Origin: Parvularculaceae bacterium
Lineage (GTDB): Bacteria; Pseudomonadota; Alphaproteobacteria; Caulobacterales; Parvularculaceae
Direction of reading: 5' to 3'
DNA: 64,000 nucleotides
NCBI GenBank assembly: GCA_021776465.1
Contig: JAJFFU010000113.1
Location: 84,772-148,771 of the forward strand
The position numbers and the translations under genes were made by a program. Positions 50,530-58,839 of this stretch are shown here, piece after piece. The stretch's first letter is position 1. Each line of letters starts with the position of its first letter. The notes beneath the pieces are model-generated. The model ran no database searches, was not told the origin of the DNA, and saw nothing but the letters and a program-made list of their open reading frames with translations.

Positions 50530-51758
50530 TTGCTCATCTCCTTTAATACAGCGCTTGGATTCTCTAAATTATTTAAAATGTGGTTTTGTATCATGCATGG
50601 TGTGACATTCTCTTTGATGTTCATCCTCACAAGAGAGAAATCGTATTCTGGGTAGTAATTCTCCATGAATTGCCTTAGCACATCATTGTCAGCATAACTT
50701 ATCTCTATGTTGAGGTCAAATCGCCCTGGGCGAATAAGGGCCCCATCTAGCTTATCTATGTAATTTGTTGTAGCGAATAGAATACGCCCATGAGAAGATA
50801 CCACCCCATCAATAGCATTCAAGATGTCACTGAGGCTATCATATACATCTCCCATTGAAATCTTTACATTTGTATCAGAAGGAATATCCTCTTTATCTGG
50901 GCTCCTGTCATGTACAGCCCCACTCCCATCAATATCTTCAATGAGAACGAAGCTCCCTTCTGGGATAGAGGACATAGCACTCTCAATGGCCATGATTCTT
51001 GAGGCAGGGAGGATGTATAATGGCTTTTCATAATATGACGCCAAAGCCTTAATTATGGAGGTTTTTCCGCACCCCGGAGGACCATGAAAGATAACGCCCG
51101 TTTGGTAATTCAACCCATGAGAGATATAAAACTCTTCATTCTTAGCAAACCCCTCAATGAAATTTATTATTTTTTCTTTTACATCAGAAGAGATGAATAT
51201 AGAAGAGAGGGAACGCTTCCTTTGCGACTTAATGTGTGTAAACCCTTCTTTCCCCCATGTATACACCTGTACTTTGTCTTTCTCTTCTGTTAAACTATTA
51301 ATCTCTTCGAACAAATTATTGACAAACGTATGACTCCTTCCAGGCCATGTGAGTTCAATTTTATCTTTTTCCATGGAGGAAGAGGAACCCGATTTATCCA
51401 TCTGATCCATATTGATCCTGATGGGCATTTTGTTCCACCATATGAGGTGTGTCCCATACCCGATGGATTTGACACTATTATCATATCCGTACGACCCATT
51501 TGATATCTTGATCTTCCTCATTTTCTTTACATAATCATTCATATGAAGCCATTTGAGGAATAGATGGTAAGAGCGGTGTGTACTCATCAACGTGACAGTG
51601 GTGGTGAGGTGCTTGTAGATGAATGCTATAATTCGTTTTGGTAAATCTCTGCAGATGTATGTAAACACCCCTACTCCCCACAGGCTCATCACACCAGCTA
51701 CAACAGGGTTTTGCCTTGAAAATTCTGTGAACTGTGTGAATAAATCCATTATTTGCAT
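50526..51758 (-). CDS. BCS1-like AAA ATPase
   Basis: The 410 residues contain an N-terminal hydrophobic segment near 17-35, a BCS1_N-like domain (about 50-190) and an AAA module: Walker A GPPGCGKTS at 226-234, Walker B VLIEDID near 264-270, an inserted acidic loop, sensor ATTN near 315 and RPGRFD near 328. BCS1 translocates folded proteins across the mitochondrial inner membrane; bacterial and phage relatives are little studied. It sits inside the cluster of small paralogues and is coupled to one, suggesting a functional link. Confidence 0.9.
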   Translation of the reverse strand: MQIMDLFTQFTEFSRQNPVVAGVMSLWGVGVFTYICRDLPKRIIAFIYKHLTTTVTLMSTHRSYHLFLKWLHMNDYVKKMRKIKISNGSYGYDNSVKSIGYGTHLIWWNKMPIRINMDQMDKSGSSSSMEKDKIELTWPGRSHTFVNNLFEEINSLTEEKDKVQVYTWGKEGFTHIKSQRKRSLSSIFISSDVKEKIINFIEGFAKNEEFYISHGLNYQTGVIFHGPPGCGKTSIIKALASYYEKPLYILPASRIMAIESAMSSIPEGSFVLIEDIDGSGAVHDRSPDKEDIPSDTNVKISMGDVYDSLSDILNAIDGVVSSHGRILFATTNYIDKLDGALIRPGRFDLNIEISYADNDVLRQFMENYYPEYDFSLVRMNIKENVTPCMIQNHILNNLENPSAVLKEMSK

Positions 51759-51767
51759 ATTCTTCCC

Positions 51768-52217
51768 TTATACACTACTCTTCTTCTCATAATGAACTAG
51801 GAATTCTATTTTCTTGTCGCGGGAGAATACAGGGGGTGTGCAATAGGGAAGCTTTTTGGAGAGGGTGAAATATACAGCATCCTCATTTTCCCCTTCTGCA
51901 ATGTACACTGTGGGGTGTTTATTACCCTTATATGCATCCTTAGCGCCCCACACTTCTCCTACCTTAGGGGTTGGAAGCTCTTCTTCCCATTCTCTCCATT
52001 TATTGGCCCAACGAATAAATCTTTCCATTGACCACGGGATTTGCTTATCTTTCAGGGAATTACATACTTCCACCGTCTTTACATTCCCGTCCATGTAAAT
52101 TTTTCGTACAATCATATACCACTCATCGCCTTCGTCTTTTCCATACATTATGTTGGAAGGAATAATTGTCATATTGAAGCGTGTTCCCACTTCCACCATA
52201 TCTTCTGTAATTTCCAT
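51768..52217 (-). CDS. EGD-F paralogue, extended
   Basis: The 149 residues start MEITEDMVEVGTRFNM, pass through ERFIRWANKWREWEEE near 64-80 (the family end motif) and then add a second beta-rich domain (PKVGEVWGAKDAY…). It lies directly upstream of the BCS1-like gene. Confidence 0.78.
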   Translation of the reverse strand: MEITEDMVEVGTRFNMTIIPSNIMYGKDEGDEWYMIVRKIYMDGNVKTVEVCNSLKDKQIPWSMERFIRWANKWREWEEELPTPKVGEVWGAKDAYKGNKHPTVYIAEGENEDAVYFTLSKKLPYCTPPVFSRDKKIEFLVHYEKKSSV

Positions 52218-52218
52218 A

Positions 52219-52572
52219 TTATAAGTTCTCCTCTATATATTTAGCAATTTCTTGAAATGTAGCACCCTTGTTATCGTTTAATTCAACCAATTTCCCTATA
52301 TTTTTATCTTCTAACCCTGCCCATATTTTAACAGGAATGGGCGGTACACCTGCACCGCTTTCGCCAGCTACAGAATACATCATAGCCCCATCTAGGCACG
52401 GGCTTTCAAACCACCCCTCCTCTGTTTCAAGAGAATGTAAATTGCACAACACTCCCAAACAACAGAATTTATCGTATTCTTTAGAGTATTGATTACACAA
52501 TAATTTTGTGCCCTGTTCATATTCGCCACCCTTCAGGGCTTCCACCCATAATTTCTTTATACGTTTATTCAT
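52219..52572 (-). CDS. Conserved phage-type protein
   Basis: The start at 52572 removes an unlikely Cys-rich extension. The 117 residues (NKRIKKLWVEALKGGEYEQG…KFCCLGVLCNLH…) match a small family seen in many phages, with a CCLGVLC motif. Function unknown. Coupled to the upstream paralogue. Confidence 0.8.
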   Translation of the reverse strand: MNKRIKKLWVEALKGGEYEQGTKLLCNQYSKEYDKFCCLGVLCNLHSLETEEGWFESPCLDGAMMYSVAGESGAGVPPIPVKIWAGLEDKNIGKLVELNDNKGATFQEIAKYIEENL

Positions 52573-52955
52573 TGAATTACATACTCCTCGTGGAAAACAC
52601 CTATAGGACAAGATCGCGTTGCAGAATTGATGTTGGGGAAGAAATATACTCGCATTGGATTGTCATCATCAAGAGCCCCAGCAATGATGACAGAATTTTG
52701 CGGATTGTCTCTTTCAACGTATACATCCATTTCTTCAGGGCGCTCATAGAAATCCCATTCCAAATTAATAGAAGTTAGAAAAGTATCTATATTCTTCTCG
52801 GCCTTTCCACTATCCTCATTATCATACTTGGATATAGTGATAATAGGAGAACCATCTTCATGCACCTCATCAGTCACTGTGTAAACACAAATACGACCTG
52901 AATATTCTCCTTTTAGGATAGTGCCAGGCACTAACATCTCTTTTGTAATTTTCAT
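52569..52955 (-). CDS. EGD-F paralogue, two-part
   Basis: The start at 52955 gives MKITKEMLVPGTILKG, the family start; AAAGGAGAATGTAC lies upstream. The 128 residues include FLTSINLEWDFYE near 60-72 and a second beta domain. Function unknown. Confidence 0.78.
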   Translation of the reverse strand: MKITKEMLVPGTILKGEYSGRICVYTVTDEVHEDGSPIITISKYDNEDSGKAEKNIDTFLTSINLEWDFYERPEEMDVYVERDNPQNSVIIAGALDDDNPMRVYFFPNINSATRSCPIGVFHEEYVIQ

Positions 52956-52967
52956 GTACATTCTCCT

Positions 52968-53360
52968 TTATGCGAAATATTGCAATCCGGCCATTACAAC
53001 TCCTACAATCCCCGCTAAAATTAGGCATAAAGCTACCCCCGTCTGCATAGGCATTGTTTGTTCTGGGAAGGCATAGCGGAAATGATACCAAGTGCAATAA
53101 TACTCTTCCACTATGTAATTATATTTTACAAACACACCGTCTCTTTCATATAGGAGAGCCAAAGCTTTATTGCTAAGTGGCTCTTTCTTTCCATTGATGG
53201 TGAAATTTGCCCGCCCCCTTCGTTTTCCGAATTTGGCTTCGTTATCAATGATAGATTCTCTGATTTTGAGATACATTTTTTCAGCACGCTCATCTCGAAT
53301 TTTTTCATTAAACACTTTCTTCTTCTCGATGTCGTTCTTTATTTCGTCCTCTATTGACAT
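52968..53360 (-). CDS. Tail-anchored membrane protein
   Basis: The 130 residues have a charged helical N-terminus (about 1-45) and a single membrane helix at the C-terminus (107-127), typical of a tail-anchored protein. Overlaps the next gene by ten bases. Function unknown; possible membrane partner of the BCS1-like ATPase. Confidence 0.73.
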   Translation of the reverse strand: MSIEDEIKNDIEKKKVFNEKIRDERAEKMYLKIRESIIDNEAKFGKRRGRANFTINGKKEPLSNKALALLYERDGVFVKYNYIVEEYYCTWYHFRYAFPEQTMPMQTGVALCLILAGIVGVVMAGLQYFA

Positions 53361-54052
53361 TCTCCCTCCTCTAGGATATAGTTGGAGCTAAAGTGTTCAA
53401 TCTCCCCACTCTTATACGTGATAACATCGTTATGCTTGTTTTTAACAACGAACACATCCTCTCCCCCATAGGAGAGTTTCCCAATAATAGTCATTTCGGT
53501 GTCAGTATTTTGGGTGACAAGTTTCATCCCTGCTTCCAATTCATCGTATGAGAAATCACGGAACTTCTTTACTTCCGGCTTTGGTTTCTTACTTTCATAG
53601 AAGTTGCGTAGGAGAATGTGCCAAGACCATGAGTTCCTACCAAACACTTCTTTCCCATTGTATAGAATGACATACTGGTGGGCGTTATTTCTGCAAAATG
53701 TCTTTTTGGCTAACACATATGTTTCTCCACCAAGATGAAAGTCCGTGATGGCGTAGTAGATAAAAAGTTCTTTAATTTCCTCCACCAATTCTTCTAATGG
53801 CGTGTCTACTACTACCTCTTCCTCTTTATTCATTATTTCTCCTTGCAAGCTGTTTAGGTGATCTGCCAATTTTTGTAGAGTAAGTGTGTCGGGCCTTAAA
53901 AACCTACCGACACTTCCATCATCATTGCTCATATGAATATGGGTTCGTACTTTTCCATCGTCATTGATATTCTTAATCACCCTGAATTTAGTGACACCAT
54001 TAAATCTATACTTAATTATGGTGCCTGGTGTAAGGTCGTCTACTGTTATCAT
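53351..54052 (-). CDS. Two-domain EGD-F paralogue
   Basis: The 233 residues have a first family domain (MITVDDLTPGTIIKYRF), a central helical/beta region (about 75-165) and a second family-like domain (FSYDELEAGMKLVTQ near 170-184). Same tandem architecture as the protein at 25087. Confidence 0.78.
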   Translation of the reverse strand: MITVDDLTPGTIIKYRFNGVTKFRVIKNINDDGKVRTHIHMSNDDGSVGRFLRPDTLTLQKLADHLNSLQGEIMNKEEEVVVDTPLEELVEEIKELFIYYAITDFHLGGETYVLAKKTFCRNNAHQYVILYNGKEVFGRNSWSWHILLRNFYESKKPKPEVKKFRDFSYDELEAGMKLVTQNTDTEMTIIGKLSYGGEDVFVVKNKHNDVITYKSGEIEHFSSNYILEEGECQ

Positions 54053-54053
54053 G

Positions 54054-54446
54054 TTAATTCTCCTTTCTTGTGCAATCTTCCATAAATTGTTCTAGTTTGA
54101 TACGGGCTGGGATGCCTGTTGCCCTTTTAACATTCATATATAAAACTTTGGCCTCAAGAGAGCTATCAACCTCCAGCCCGAAGATTTTAAATCTTGTATA
54201 AGGAGTACTCCACACCTCTCCCTCGTGTGGTGCTTCCATAAAGTCTCCGTGCCTGTTGGCCATATTCAAAAAACTAGACATTGACTTCTTGGCGAGGGAA
54301 CAAAAAACCCATACGCCATTTTCCAATCTATTTTCCTTAATTGATACTTCATCTCCTCGCACATCTTCTACTTCCATTTTCCAAGTGCTGCAGATGTTAT
54401 AAATAAATACTGACCCAGGCACAACGTGTTCTTCTGTAATTTGCAT
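54054..54446 (-). CDS. EGD-F paralogue (MQITEEHVVPGSVFI)
   Basis: The 130 residues show the family start, FLNMANRHGDFMEAP near 63-77 and a second beta part. AGGAGAATTAAC separates it from the downstream gene. Function unknown. Confidence 0.78.
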   Translation of the reverse strand: MQITEEHVVPGSVFIYNICSTWKMEVEDVRGDEVSIKENRLENGVWVFCSLAKKSMSSFLNMANRHGDFMEAPHEGEVWSTPYTRFKIFGLEVDSSLEAKVLYMNVKRATGIPARIKLEQFMEDCTRKEN

Positions 54447-54448
54447 GT

Positions 54449-54706
54449 TTAGTTCTCCATTGCGCTATTTATTTCTTTTGCGCACTTTGTCAGCCACTTT
54501 TCTCTTTCTTCTGGAGATTCAAAAAGTCCTCTCCACCCACCTTCATCTATTTGTGCATCAAACACTGTTGTCCCATATGGAGCATCGCACGAGAGGTGGC
54601 CCCAACGCAACCGGACATATCCCACTTCGTTCTCACCCCTAAACACGTCATACTGCTCTGGGCATGCGCCACACGTCATAACAAAGTTCAGTCCGTTGAT
54701 TTGCAT
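54449..54706 (-). CDS. Small hypothetical protein
   Basis: The 85 residues (MQINGLNFVMTCGACPEQYDVFRG…) have a C..C pair near 12-15 and a beta-rich centre, with a helical end. The layout is common among small phage proteins. It is the first gene of the leftward unit. Confidence 0.78.
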   Translation of the reverse strand: MQINGLNFVMTCGACPEQYDVFRGENEVGYVRLRWGHLSCDAPYGTTVFDAQIDEGGWRGLFESPEEREKWLTKCAKEINSAMEN

Positions 54707-54727
54707 TCCTGTTCTCCTTATATTTAG

Positions 54728-54756
54728 AGTATACCCTGCGCTGATAGATGTTTCAA
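54728..54756 (-). promoter_or_regulatory. Promoter of the leftward paralogue unit
   Basis: On the minus strand TTGAAA (54756-54751), 17 bp, TATACT (54733-54728), 22 bp before the ATG at 54706. It can drive all leftward genes down to the terminator at 49.1 kb. Confidence 0.82.
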
Positions 54757-54801
54757 GTGAAAAACAAAAAAAACTCTTCTATTGTATTTAAGAGGTGAAG
54801 T

Positions 54802-55470
54802 ATGAGTATATTAGATTTATATATGAAGAGGAAAGCGGCTACATACACACAGGCCCAATTTGAAGATCTGTCCTTACAGGCCCTTCAGAACGATGACGAT
54901 GAGCTTATAGCCGTCCTCGGAGACCATTTGGGAGAGGATCAATTCAGCGGGAGGCTTGCTCCTAATATTCACAAGATGGTGATCTCTTACCTATTATTCA
55001 ACCCAGAAAAGAGATTTGAGAATCAAATTACATGGGAAGGGGGAACATCATACAACTTAGACAGCGGACGCGTACTAGTTACTCCGGCAGTAGTTATGGG
55101 GGCAGAGACACAATACAATAACCCTGATGCATATGTGGGGGCTACAATTGTAGAAAGCCAGGAAGAGGCAAGAAACATAATTGCTAAGAACAGTATTGCG
55201 AAAAATGACCTGGTCAACAAGATAGCCCGTCGCCTAGAAGAGATTGATTATTCCATCAACCCTATGACTCGTGAAGAGGTGAATGCCGCTAGAATTATTG
55301 GAAATGAAGGTCTATACCAAGAATTAGAAAGGAATAATGCCGACATCGTATTCTTCACCGACAACTACATGGATAGGTACGACCTCGAAGCAATAGAGGC
55401 AACAAGGGAAACTAGAAGAGCGTTAGCAGAACAACTCTTGGCTGAAGTTACAGCTTTTATGGGAAACTAA
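54802..55470 (+). CDS. Protein with MSILDLYM start, 222 aa
   Basis: The product starts MSILDLYMKRKAATYTQAQFEDLSLQ; the next gene and the 1084-residue protein at 14749 start alike. The rest is mixed alpha/beta and acidic. AAGAGGTGAAGT precedes the ATG. It and its neighbour form a rightward island within leftward genes. Not recognised; the shared N-terminus may be a targeting signal. Confidence 0.78.
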   Translation: MSILDLYMKRKAATYTQAQFEDLSLQALQNDDDELIAVLGDHLGEDQFSGRLAPNIHKMVISYLLFNPEKRFENQITWEGGTSYNLDSGRVLVTPAVVMGAETQYNNPDAYVGATIVESQEEARNIIAKNSIAKNDLVNKIARRLEEIDYSINPMTREEVNAARIIGNEGLYQELERNNADIVFFTDNYMDRYDLEAIEATRETRRALAEQLLAEVTAFMGN

Positions 55471-55471
55471 G

Positions 55472-56074
55472 ATGAGTATATTAGATTTATACATGGAACG
55501 CCATGGGCAGATGGATTTACAAGCCGCCTATACACAACTGTTTTCTTCAGGGGAAAATGAGGTAGTGGATCCATCCATTGCTGCTGTCATTTATGACTAC
55601 ATCGCAGAAGGAATGCCTCCTCAACAATATACATGCGATACATGTGGCAACACAGAAAGCCTTGGCCCAGAACCATTAGATTCCAATAAAGAATGTGCGT
55701 GCGGAGGCCTTATGTCATTTGACCACCAGGGAGATTTTATGGGAGAAAATTATGGCATGGGGAGAACCCTATCTATCCTGAGAAATGCTGTAGGGGGAGA
55801 TGTTAAAACTCACGCGCTCACTAATCTACTCTATGTTAATTATGCGTCATTTTATGCATATCCATCAGGTTTGGTCGAAGACGCCTTGGAACTATACATC
55901 AACCAACTCCCCGGAGGATTCTTCACAGTTGAGGACGCTGCAAACCAAACAATGATAAATGGAGCAGTATATACATCTATGGAAGAGGCCTACAGAGCAT
56001 TAGAGGAGTATGTCGATAATATGGGGCATTATGAACTCACCTCAGGGGTGGACAGAATCTCTCCCCAAGAATAA
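55472..56074 (+). CDS. Protein with MSILDLYM start and zinc-ribbon
   Basis: The 200 residues start MSILDLYMERHGQ and carry CDTCGN near 53-58 and CACGG near 73-77, a zinc ribbon. It begins one base after the previous stop. Its end overlaps the leftward gene at 56029 by 46 bases. Confidence 0.78.
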   Translation: MSILDLYMERHGQMDLQAAYTQLFSSGENEVVDPSIAAVIYDYIAEGMPPQQYTCDTCGNTESLGPEPLDSNKECACGGLMSFDHQGDFMGENYGMGRTLSILRNAVGGDVKTHALTNLLYVNYASFYAYPSGLVEDALELYINQLPGGFFTVEDAANQTMINGAVYTSMEEAYRALEEYVDNMGHYELTSGVDRISPQE

Positions 56075-56271
56075 TAAACATTGAGAATTGACAAAAACCT
56101 GTCAAATAATGTATTGCCTTTGTAAGGAAAACTTTCAGGATCAGAATTGTTAATCCTCAGATAATTCCACTGATATTCAACTCTTCTTTCACTAATCTTC
56201 GTCACTTTCCTAATTTTAAAGTCGTCTTTGAAGACGTTCCCAACCTCCACCATTTCCTTCGTTATTTTCAT
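56029..56271 (-). CDS. EGD-F paralogue (MKITKEMVEVGNVF)
   Basis: The ATG at 56271 overlaps the upstream stop (ATGA) after GGGAGGAAGT. The 80 residues contain the family start and FLSILNVYYSWGE near 62-74. The 3' end overlaps the convergent gene, so the exact end has not been selected against overlap. Confidence 0.78.
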   Translation of the reverse strand: MKITKEMVEVGNVFKDDFKIRKVTKISERRVEYQWNYLRINNSDPESFPYKGNTLFDRFLSILNVYYSWGEILSTPEVSS

Positions 56272-56480
56272 ACTTCCTCCCAATAAAAATCATTAAACAA
56301 ACTTAGAAAGCAATCTTTGTAAGTTGTTCTGCTAAAACCATCTTTTCTACTCATACGTATGTCGTACCACTCATACGTAACTATACCGCCTATGCCGCCT
56401 TCCACACTCACTACCCTTCTGGTTTTAAAACCTGATGTAAAGACATTACCAGGCACTATCAATTCTTTAGTTATTTCCAT
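56268..56480 (-). CDS. EGD-F paralogue (MEITKELIVPGNVF)
   Basis: The ATG at 56480 follows GGAGAGAATA. The 70 residues have the family start, a Gly-rich beta centre and the end CFLSLFNDFYWEEV. Closely similar to the previous paralogue. Confidence 0.8.
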   Translation of the reverse strand: MEITKELIVPGNVFTSGFKTRRVVSVEGGIGGIVTYEWYDIRMSRKDGFSRTTYKDCFLSLFNDFYWEEV

Positions 56481-56823
56481 TATTCTCTCCATTGCGTGAA
56501 TCTTCTTTGTTTATAGCATCTGACAAACATTCTTCAAAGTGTGTCCCTCCATTATAGAAATGAAGCACATAGTTATATTCATAAAGGCCTGTTTTCGCAG
56601 CAGAAGAGTACCCATATCTATGCTTTTCGTCATTCACCAGAAATAATCTTCCACTTTTCCTATCCCAAGCGAATCCTGGCGCGTAAAGATATTCATTTTT
56701 CACATCCATTTCTTCCACTTTCATGCCGTAATTCTCTACCGCATCTGCCACTTTATCGTCAAATGTAGGGGCTGCACCGCATATTTCATGTGCTGTACCG
56801 ACGTGGAATTCCATTTCACTCAT
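56467..56823 (-). CDS. Hypothetical protein
   Basis: The 118 residues are beta-rich in the middle (APGFAWDRKSGRLFLVNDEKHRYG) with an Asn-rich end (ENNGNN). It overlaps the downstream paralogue by 14 bases. Not recognised. Confidence 0.74.
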   Translation of the reverse strand: MSEMEFHVGTAHEICGAAPTFDDKVADAVENYGMKVEEMDVKNEYLYAPGFAWDRKSGRLFLVNDEKHRYGYSSAAKTGLYEYNYVLHFYNGGTHFEECLSDAINKEDSRNGENNGNN

Positions 56824-57096
56824 TTATGTCACCTTAAAAATTGGATTTATAGGGATATGTGAGAAATACATCATTTCCCACCAGGGCGAAGTAATATAAC
56901 CGTCATGCTGCCTGTTGAGGAAAGTTAGAAAATTATCCACAGATCTTGTAAAAACCCGAGATTCGTCTCTTAATGGGTTAAATACAAATTTCACCTCCGT
57001 TTCTGACGCCTCCACAATCTTTCTTTCCCACCAAGCTCCATTGAACTGGTATTTGAACACATTCCCTGGTTCCAACATTCCTCTAGTTATCTTCAT
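56824..57096 (-). CDS. EGD-F paralogue (MKITRGMLEPGNVF)
   Basis: The start at 57096 gives the family start; an earlier ATG would add an unlike extension. The 90 residues include FLTFLNRQHDGY near 52-63 and a hydrophobic end. Confidence 0.78.
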   Translation of the reverse strand: MKITRGMLEPGNVFKYQFNGAWWERKIVEASETEVKFVFNPLRDESRVFTRSVDNFLTFLNRQHDGYITSPWWEMMYFSHIPINPIFKVT

Positions 57097-57109
57097 AAGT
57101 ATATCCTTT

Positions 57110-57541
57110 TTACTTGAGTTTTTCAAGCTCCTTTTCAATTTTCTTCTTCTTTTTGATCAGATTTTCTTTTTTTGTTTCGAGCGCCTTCTTAGTGGCTTGC
57201 TTCTTCTTCTCAAGGGCCGCTACGATAGTTTGTTTATTATCTTCATACCACTTATCGTACTCAGCCTTCCTCTGATAATACGAAGCCATTCTCTTATCGA
57301 AACTTTTATCAGACTCCGGAAGCTCGATTGTGAAGCATGATCTAAAATCATCCCATTCTCCGCTTGATGTAATCATTATTTTATCTTTATCAAAATGAGA
57401 CATATCTACGCCGTGGCGTACGCAGTCCTGTTCAAACTCTTTTATAGATTCTGTTAATGCTTGATCCGCATAATAATCAATATTCTCTGATATAGTTTTT
57501 GGTTTTCTTTCAGGGATTGTCGGCTCTTTCTTCATTCTCAT
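57110..57541 (-). CDS. Coiled-coil hypothetical protein
   Basis: The 143 residues have a compact first part (about 15-85) and a long Lys/Glu coiled coil at the end (100-143). AGGAGAATTTT precedes the ATG. It is the first gene of a leftward unit. Confidence 0.75.
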   Translation of the reverse strand: MRMKKEPTIPERKPKTISENIDYYADQALTESIKEFEQDCVRHGVDMSHFDKDKIMITSSGEWDDFRSCFTIELPESDKSFDKRMASYYQRKAEYDKWYEDNKQTIVAALEKKKQATKKALETKKENLIKKKKKIEKELEKLK

Positions 57542-57613
57542 AAAATTCTCCTATACTTAGATCTTATCCTGGCTCTCCCAAAATTACCACACAAATCTTT
57601 TTCTTATTTTCTT

Positions 57614-57642
57614 CTTGACTTTTGCTCCCAAAGGGGGTATTA
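57614..57642 (+). promoter_or_regulatory. Possible rightward promoter
   Basis: TTGACT, 17 bp, TATTAT. It lies 350 bp before the first rightward gene; a long leader would result. Confidence 0.5.
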
Positions 57643-57890
57643 TTGTTATACTCCCCTCACGGGAAAAACAATTGGCAATAATAGTGGTTAGATAGTGGTC
57701 AAAAGAAATAAAGGAATAATAGAAGAATAGAAGAATAGTAAATTACGTAAGATAGAGAAGGGAAAAATAAATATCTCATAGCTTCAATCATGTATAGTAT
57801 TTCTGTCGTGTGTACTGAGTAATGCATATCCATATGAAGAGTATACATTATATATACGCGAGGTCAACAGAAAAATAAAGAAAAGATAGT

Positions 57891-57921
57891 GTTTGCATTC
57901 TCTATTTGTTTCTGTTATACT
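57891..57921 (+). promoter_or_regulatory. Sigma70-like promoter
   Basis: TTGCAT, 17 bp, TATACT, about 48 bp before the ATG at 57968. Confidence 0.72.
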
Positions 57922-57967
57922 TCCCCTGGTAGAATAATCAACATGGGAAAAATAAATGGAGGAACGC

Positions 57968-58195
57968 ATGAAATTGAATAGAGAAGATCTTGTTGTTGGA
58001 GATAGGTTAGTGCTGAATGACGATTGGGGTGATGTATGTTTTATTTACGACGTTGTTCAGATTGATCGGAGAGGAGTAGAATTTCTTGTTGAGGATTTCA
58101 ATAATTATTATGGAAAAGGAGATGCTCTTTTTCATATGACCCTTACACCCGAGAATGAAGATAGATTTGATGAGAGAGAATGGGAGGAAGAATAA
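57968..58195 (+). CDS. EGD-F paralogue (MKLNREDLVVGDRLVL)
   Basis: The ATG at 57968 follows GGAGGAACGC. The 75 residues show the family start and end DRFDEREWEEE. It is coupled to the next paralogue by a one-base overlap. Confidence 0.8.
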   Translation: MKLNREDLVVGDRLVLNDDWGDVCFIYDVVQIDRRGVEFLVEDFNNYYGKGDALFHMTLTPENEDRFDEREWEEE

Positions 58196-58401
58196 TGGAA
58201 TTACGTGTAGAAGATTTGCAAGAGGGGGATGTGGTGGAATTTAAAAATAAGTGGGGAGGCAGTCGCCATACATTTGTGAAAACTGATGGTAAGAAGATTT
58301 TCACCACTTTAAAATGCGGTGATGACTATTGGACATGGGTTGAACATTTTCAAACTGCCCTAGACAGGTATGACTGGGAGGAATGTCATGGTGCGGAATA
58401 G
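58195..58401 (+). CDS. EGD-F paralogue (MELRVEDLQEGDVVEF)
   Basis: The ATG at 58195 overlaps the previous stop. The 68 residues have EDLQEGDVVEF and the end FQTALDRYDWEE, the complete family plan. Confidence 0.8.
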   Translation: MELRVEDLQEGDVVEFKNKWGGSRHTFVKTDGKKIFTTLKCGDDYWTWVEHFQTALDRYDWEECHGAE

Positions 58402-58561
58402 CGAAATTAAAATTAATGAGAAATATCAGGATTTGGAAAGCCACAAGACATTGACAGTGCTTGGGTTTAGATACCACGGTACTGAGAAGTGGGCTTACAC
58501 GGATGATGGAGCGGGGAATAGAGAGGAAGTAGAATTGTACAGACTCAAGCGAGGACTGTAA
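58388..58561 (+). CDS. Small hypothetical protein, 57 aa
   Basis: The ATG at 58388 has GGGAGGAATGTC upstream and lies inside the end of the preceding gene. The 57 residues are beta-rich (KINEKYQDLESHKTLTVLGFRYHG…), perhaps a shortened family member. Confidence 0.7.
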   Translation: MVRNSEIKINEKYQDLESHKTLTVLGFRYHGTEKWAYTDDGAGNREEVELYRLKRGL

Positions 58562-58839
58562 TGAATTTTAAGATGGAGAAACAATTATCTGAATTTGAGA
58601 GGCGCACACATAATTCTCTTTATGATTTAGCAAAGGGCGGGAGAGGAGAAAAAGATAGTGTTCTTAATGGGGCTGTGTATGAAATATATTCCCGAAGACA
58701 GCACGAGCTTAGAGAAATCCTTGATGCCATCACAACAATTCATAGGTCAATTGGTGGCCCAGATAGAGCTTTTATAGCATTAGAGGAAATAGTTTTGGCA
58801 AAGATTGAGGACAGGGAACCAAAATGGAAAATAGAATAA
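58561..58839 (+). CDS. Helical hypothetical protein
   Basis: The 92 residues are helical (EFERRTHNSLYDLAKGG, RRQHELREILDAITTIHRSI). Coupled on both sides. Not recognised. Confidence 0.74.
   Translation: MNFKMEKQLSEFERRTHNSLYDLAKGGRGEKDSVLNGAVYEIYSRRQHELREILDAITTIHRSIGGPDRAFIALEEIVLAKIEDREPKWKIE

Larger units (their letters stand above)
57542..57967. other. Divergent intergenic region
   Basis: No gene is seen in 426 bp. It holds rightward promoters at 57614 and 57891, an AT-rich stretch with repeated AGAATAG near 57715-57745, and no clear leftward promoter. Confidence 0.5.
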
